Assembly: GCA_949130485.1 (NCBI GenBank) | Contig: OX422199.1 | Coordinates: forward strand, 4,852,902 to 4,916,901 | Reading direction: 5' to 3' | DNA from: Agelas oroides | Taxonomy: Eukaryota; Porifera; Demospongiae; Agelasida; Agelasidae | Length of the DNA stretch: 64,000 bases | Shown: positions 59,001 through 64,000 of the stretch, piece by piece | How the letters are laid out: every line of letters begins with the position of its first letter | How positions within the stretch are numbered: the first letter of the stretch is position 1 | The notes under the pieces: model-generated | What the model was told of the DNA's origin: nothing | What the model saw: the letters and a program-made list of their open reading frames with translations, nothing else | Databases searched by the model: none | Made by a program: the position numbers and the translations under genes

Positions 59001-62000
59001 ACACCATTGTGTATTTACTTGTTCACTAAATCCTTACATTACGAAGGTCCTGAAGCCTGAAAGTATTTTCAGAGGTACAGTCCTCAGTATTGATTGTCTG
59101 CCAATCTCGGTGTCTTGTGCAACGTCTTGTAGCATTACTTCCCTGTGGTCCAAACTTGCAACGCACTGAATCAACACTGCCTACTTCAGTTTCATTGGAT
59201 CGGTATTTACCATGAGTGATAGAGTCAACATCCTCAGAGTCACAAAATCCAGATGCTGTATATTAGAGAACACCAGTCTTGCATCATTCACTAGTGCAAT
59301 AGTGTGCACCATATCATCCAAATGGAAAATCAATGTTTTTCAAAGTTTGTGAGTCACCAAACAGCAAATCAACTCTCCTACTGTTCCCTAATTTTTTGCT
59401 ACTATATTTCTACAACCATCTCTATCTCTAACAGCATGTGTTGTATGTAAATCTTAAACCAATTCTTGTAATCTGAGTGTTCTGAAAGACTAAAGTACAT
59501 TCTGAAAGCATCTAAGTCTTAGAGCTAACTGAAATAAATAAATGTGCTCTGTGCTCAGAGTTGATTATCTCCTAGATTGATAACTGTACAATTTCTAAAT
59601 CAACATGAAACTTACACGACACTTTATATTCACTCCCAAGTACAACTCCAGGCAGCAGTCCGGAAAGAGATGGTGCTACTTCCTCAATACGGGATCGGAG
59701 TGTCAGACTATTGATCTGTGGAGCAACTCTAATGGTGCACTCATATCTTGTCTGGTTGTTCTCCTCGTCTATCACCCGTCTACAAAACAAACAGTGGATA
59801 GTGTATAATCATACATTAGATAACACTGTCCAATGCATTCTAAAATTATAACAAGTTAAGCAGTTCCTGTTATTACTTTTCTAGTGGGAACTTGAGATGG
59901 TGAAACTAACCAATGCAGTAAGGTCCGGAACTGCTCTGGGTAAGCGTCACTTTCACGAAGGGGAGCACTGTATTTGACGCTTTATAGCACTGTCACACAA
60001 CTCAAACGTAGGCAAAGACGGTTCCATCCCTCACTGAAATACCTTCCATCTCAAGTACCAACTAATGATTAACACACTGGACGATCGATACTTTTGATGG
60101 CAGAAACTGGCACTGAAGTTAGCTACCTCATATTGCTACGTAGGTTCCATGGATCAATACTACACCTCAGAAATCTTCTCCATGGTATGTAAAATCATTA
60201 CGTCATGCCTTAATGCTCCTGAGCCATACATAGGTGATGATTATTTTGATGTATTCCTAGCAAATTCACATTGTTAAGTTTTCACCAATACAGCCGTCCA
60301 GATCATGCATGTGCATACAGTGCACAAATGTTACACTAACTTGTCCTCAAATAGGGAGCTTACAAGCTTTAAAAGTGCACAATTTATTCAGAAAATGAAC
60401 AGGATATCTTATTACAGCAAATCATTTTCCATTTCATTACTATGATTTTGTTTTTCATGCAATAAATACTTAGAGACATTTCGGTTGTTCTGCTGTGTGA
60501 TGCTTCACAAAAAAGTTTTACATCTTTGGTGGTTGATGCGGAAGGTCAGATGGCTAGATTTGTGGCTAAAACTTTGAGGGTGTGTAGAGGACTTCTTGTA
60601 CTAATATACTGTACCCGGGGATAGAGGCTGTTGTTGCTGTCACTGGAGAGGTGAGCTTTGATATTGAAATAAATGCTGATTTGAGGCATAAAAACATCTA
60701 CATTTGATTCCTTGTAGTTTCAGGTTGTATCTGGTACAGTGTCCCTACCCAGATTTAGATAGCTAAAGTAAATAGTTCACTCAATATCCATTGCATCGAG
60801 GTTGAAGGGCATTTGACATTCGGCATATAGCAAAACAAAATGAAGGGAAATGAACTTTGACCCCCAGATTTTGGGATTGTTAGCATGTTGCCATAGAAAT
60901 GATAAACAATGGTTAATGAGTTAGCGCACATACTTTGTCTCAATACTTACTCAAAGTAGGATGAGCTAAAATTAAAATTGGGATATGCCCCAACCACTCT
61001 GAGTGGAAAAGCTAGCTGTAACCATTTACAAAAGGCAATAATTACATTGATGATGCACACAATTTTTGCATGCTGATATCATCAGATATTACTTCACTTG
61101 GTGTTTATTAAATAGTATACTCCAAAGCCCTTGATTCACATTTCTTTAATCACATATGGATTTTCCAAATTATAATATGGCATCCACTGTACAGACATGC
61201 AGCATACCTTGGTACTTGGTAACAGTTGGCTGCTTGTTGGGTGCCTAAGTTAGTACCTAGCTCATTCAGAATGGTTGTGGCAAACACTGATGTCATAAAG
61301 TCCTCTGACTGTAGCTGTAGAAACTGTAGTGCCTGACCAACAGTTGTTGTGGAGAACCGAAGATAAGCAGTGGTTTCTGGTGGGTTAGTGGCTGAAATAA
61401 AGAAGTTATGACTGAGTTTCCATACTCCCATCTATATTTTTGGGCTGTTTATTTTAGCTCCTACAAACACAGCACACTGAATGTCTGCACCTTCTACTAT
61501 GATGGTCACAGTTTGTATAGACCTCTCATTTGCATTTGCAGCTAGACACATGTACGTCCCATTCCCTGTTTGCTGAACTCCGATAGCTACCTCCTGTCCT
61601 CCAAATGGTTGCCACCTCCTGGTTCTAAGCACAGCAGCACTACTGTTTAGTCTGTAAGAGTACAGTTGGCCAAGATCCTCAGTCAGTGCGAATTCAAACG
61701 GTAACATCATTTGCTCAATGGCCTCAAATCCTGACCCAGATCCTCCCTCAATGGGAGCTTGGACATCAACCACAGAAACATTTGTTTGAACTATTGGACA
61801 AGATGAGAGTAATTATACATGAAAAGAGGTGCAATCATGTGTACACACAGTACGTTGTGTCTGTATCTTGAGACCCACACAACACAGACTCTCACACTAT
61901 CAGTGAGAGTCTGGCTTCGTGAAACTGTGTTACATCAATTTGACAATGGCTTGTAGATTTCAAAGATATCACTATCATGGGCCTAACATGTAGCTGGGGA

Positions 62001-63837
62001 TGTCTGCAGCAAGAAGGCAGGAAGCTGTGCTTTAAGATGAGCACGTGCCCTAACTTTCACTCAAAAAGTGATTGAGACAAGGCCTGATCTATAGTGCACT
62101 TTTGGTTACATCACACTGCGCACTGCACAGAAAAGATAGTCTCCATGCGCTTGTGTGCGGGTTCTGCGTCAGCAGAAAAGGTGGGACAGGGGGTGGTGGG
62201 TGGGGTCACCCGCAGGGTGACATGTACATGGTGGCTGCTAGGCTTGTCTGTGAAAGAGTCATGGTTGGGACTGGGTGGGCCACCCCTCGCCCTGAGTGCA
62301 TGGACAGGCTTACAAAACACTAGTCTCACCTTGTAGGGGGTTGATTTCTGGCAAGGAAGGCTGTTTGGGCTCTGAGCAGGTGTATGACAACCGAAAGTAC
62401 TGACTATTGCATGCTCGTTAATGAGTGGGCATGGTTAAGGTCACAACTTTGCTTATTAATGCTGGAAGTGGACCTGGGTTTACTTTTGGAGTCAGAGCTT
62501 GGACAGAAATGGAGATATGGTGCGTTAAATGCATGTATAGGCTAAAACTAGTCTCAAATGAAAATAATTTAAAGTGTTAATGAAACACGAAAATGGTGTT
62601 TCCAAGGAATGAAATTAGTTTTATGAGTTTGACTATGTATATAATCATGAAGGGTTTCAGGGCATGCTTATACAACTACAAACTAACCTCCATTGTTGTC
62701 AATTCTCATCCACGTCACAGTACCGCTGTGTTCACCTGAAGAAGTACAGAGTACCTGGAACTCTCGACCAACCTCAACAGTGTACTGAAAATCAGAGACT
62801 GTGAACCAAGAGCGATCCACTTCAGGAGGAACAACAGTTGAAATTGGAGGTGGAATGGCTGCGTAGTGAGAAATTCCACCATACATCAATCACAACCAGG
62901 CAGATGCTCTGCATTATGCTACTAACTTACGATCACATCGTGTTATGTCTGCATTTGCTCTAAACCCACTTTCACATTCCACTGGTTCTGTGTTCTGTTG
63001 AATGGTCATAAAGTACAATTGCACTCCTACTTCAGTTGTGCAGATCACACACACATACTTACCACAAGCACTCCAAACACACTGAGATTGTTGCATTCAC
63101 AGACAATGGTGTCTAGGTTTCTACTCTTGTTGATGCATCCATCGCTGACCCAGTCTCCCTTCCCATCTGGAAAGATCAAGAGGAGGTAGCTAACATGCAT
63201 CACTGCTCTAACATACATTAAAAAAGCAAGAGTCTTTCCTGCCAGTGTGTTATCTTGTGTTTGAATGTGCATTGTCTTTGCTGACACTTTCATTGATTTC
63301 AGGAGCGCTATGTGATTCTCATTTTATTCAGATAGTGGGGCATGCTACCCTAGATAATTGCCATCACCAAAATTGCTACACACACAGCACACACCTGCTT
63401 CCTCTGGGTCCCAGTAAACACAGGTTGGCACTTGGTACAGCTGTAGAATAAGATATTATACAGTACTACTTACGTATATCTTGCTTACAAATTATAAGTG
63501 AAGCAGAGTGTACTGTGGCTGCACTATTATACAATGTAACTTACACTTTCCATCAGTTTTAGGACAATGGTCACGTTTGTACTTAGACCATGCACAATGT
63601 GCCCGGCTACTGTAGCTCCAACAACACTGGATGCAACTGCAAATGTTTCTCTGGTCTCATTGGCTTGTGGATATAGTACAGAGGTGTTGAACATAGTGAA
63701 TACAAGGCCAAATGTGTCATTTGATAGTGGTCCAAAGAGCTCTGGGGGCAGCATAATGGAGCCAGTAGTGTTGGTGGATACATTTGTTGCATTGACAGGC
63801 CTTCTTTCGCTTGTTCCAGTTGTTACTTGTAGTGAAT
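53938..63837 (-). CDS. Adhesion GPCR with two GAIN/GPS cassettes (3' complete, 5' outside window)
   Basis: Twenty exons (minus, 5' to 3'): 63837-63545, 63440-63395, 63166-63063, 62994-62931, 62858-62688, 61790-61491, 61391-61208, 59779-59616, 59255-59038, 58537-58376, 57852-57776, 57241-57139, 57028-56974, 56908-56601, 56485-56440, 56225-56116, 56014-55893, 55819-55557, 54991-54886, 54793-53938. All borders are GT..AG and all phases join, giving 1249 residues in the window and a TGA at 53938-53940. Order: GAIN1 (partial), GPS1, Cys segment, Ig domain, SEA-like segment, hormone-receptor-like Cys region, GAIN2, GPS2, 7TM, long cytoplasmic tail. Adhesion GPCRs sense matrix or cell contact; GPS autoproteolysis exposes a tethered agonist that activates G proteins. 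Two GPS motifs with one 7TM is unusual. RNA evidence is needed to exclude two genes or a missed 7TM after GPS1. Confidence 0.85.
56116..58537 (-). other. Second GAIN/GPS cassette (GAIN2-GPS2)
   Basis: Helical subdomain A is on exons 58537-58376 (ITADNIQEVADTISMIVQT), 57852-57776, 57241-57139 and 57028-56974. The beta-rich part is on 56908-56601 (VGIFFSYYTTPILFPL, VVDSAVIGASV, NNVTIVLQSM), the pre-GPS strand on 56485-56440 (RCVAWNFTAL), and the GPS on 56225-56116 (GNWSAEGC, CACNHLTNFAILV). H-L-T is the intact cleavage triad, so autoproteolysis between L and T is expected, leaving TNFAILV as the start of the tethered agonist. Confidence 0.9.
57940..58092. repeat. GC-rich palindromic element in a GPCR intron
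   Basis: Ends AGAGGGGTAGGAG and CTCCTACCCCTCTG are inverted. The centre (58018-58050) is a near-perfect hairpin AAGAAGGGGGCGTGC-TAC-GCACGCCCCCTTCTT. Long G and C runs are likely error-prone in sequencing. Confidence 0.75.
59898..60230. mobile_element. Dispersed repeat of about 330 bp, copy 2, in a GPCR intron
   Basis: Reverse complement of 10439-10768 over its length with many substitutions. Lies in the intron between exons 61391-61208 and 59779-59616. The rest of that intron shows nothing recognisable. Confidence 0.7.
61491..62858 (-). other. Ig domain of the adhesion GPCR, split over two exons
   Basis: Exon 62858-62688 gives EFQVLCTSSGEHSGTVTWMR (B-strand Cys, C-strand Trp). Exon 61790-61491 gives VAIGVQQTGNGTYMCLAANA and TVTIIVE (F-strand Tyr-x-Cys). 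The intron between them is about 900 bases. Together they make one I-set-like domain with an unusually long, low-complexity middle. Confidence 0.75.
63063..63837 (-). other. First GAIN/GPS cassette (GAIN1-GPS1), GPS histidine missing
   Basis: Exon 63837-63545 carries FGLVFTMFNTSVLYP, VASSVVGATVAGH and STNVTIVLKLM. 63440-63395 carries LYQVPTCVYWDPEEA. 63166-63063 carries GDWVSDGC and CECNNLSVFGVLV. Sizes 293-46-104 and phases 1-0, 0-1, 1-0 parallel the second cassette (308-46-110). The GPS has N-L-S in place of H-L-S/T; the histidine normally acts as general base, so cleavage may be impaired. The next exon (62994) begins 68 bases downstream in phase 0 with NTEPVECESGFRANADITRC and is not a TM segment. 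Confidence 0.8.
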
Positions 63838-64000
63838 CTGTTTGAGTATGGATGTAAAGATGGCAATTTATTTCATTCAAGTTGTAGAAATATACACATA
63901 TGTAGATTACTACAAGATGCCGACTGCATAGGTTGAAGTAACAGTTTCCTACAACACAAACATGTAACTGATGTCACAAGAACACCGTAGTTTTGCAAAA

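Noticed and set aside
1..64000. CRISPR arrays, bacterial operons, rRNA or tRNA genes
   Set aside because: The tandem repeats lack spacer-repeat architecture, the genes are intron-split, and no tRNA or rRNA sequence was recognised by eye. A tRNAscan-SE or Rfam run would settle small RNAs.

Overview
The window looks like animal (metazoan) nuclear DNA, most likely from a marine sponge. Genes are split into small exons with GT..AG introns (mostly phase 1 in the receptor genes), introns are AT-rich, and non-coding DNA is crowded with short inverted-repeat elements, minisatellites and decayed LINE and transposase copies. The sponge assignment is inference from gene content and repeat style; no marker gene fixes the species. 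Layout: 0-2.4 kb holds a retroelement C-terminal fragment, one exon of an RNF168-like ubiquitin-ligase gene (1070-1228) and a frameshifted SET-domain fragment. 2.4-12.6 kb is repeat DNA: a 45-bp x10 minisatellite open in all three forward frames, further minisatellites and several MITE-like elements. 13.2-15.3 kb carries a long DUF7869-type, transposase-like ORF with one frameshift. 15.3-32.1 kb is a mosaic of MITEs, decayed ORFs, an S/T/P-rich minus-strand reading frame with a 51-bp repeat, a 360-bp unit repeated three times that resembles a duplicated exon, and a broken LINE RT. It ends with two more exons (30345-30416, 31738-32118) that best fit the same RNF168-like gene as the exon at 1.07 kb, which would imply an intron of about 29 kb filled with transposon debris. 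35.2-41.6 kb is a complete plus-strand gene of eight exons, all introns phase 1, encoding a 422-residue type I membrane receptor: signal peptide, Ig, a cysteine-less Ig, a CCP/sushi module, three short S/T/P linker exons, a transmembrane helix and a short tail. A decayed partial copy of its first two exons lies at 44 kb. 47.2-51.2 kb has a 5'-truncated but open LINE RT and a second, frameshifted CR1/Jockey-type RT lying inside a pair of inverted ends. 53.9 kb to the right edge is a minus-strand adhesion GPCR gene, 3' end complete and 5' end outside the window, resolved here into 20 exons with consistent phases (1249 residues inside the window). Its most interesting property is two successive GAIN/GPS cassettes. 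The upstream one (63.84-63.06 kb) has a GPS lacking the usual histidine and is followed not by a 7TM domain but by a Cys-containing segment, an Ig domain, a SEA-like region and a hormone-receptor-like region. A second GAIN with an intact GPS and then the 7TM domain follow, ending in a class I PDZ-like tail. The two cassettes share exon sizes and phases, which points to internal duplication or fusion of tandem receptors. The two surface-receptor genes have opposite orientations and plausibly serve recognition or adhesion; nothing in the sequence shows that they work together.
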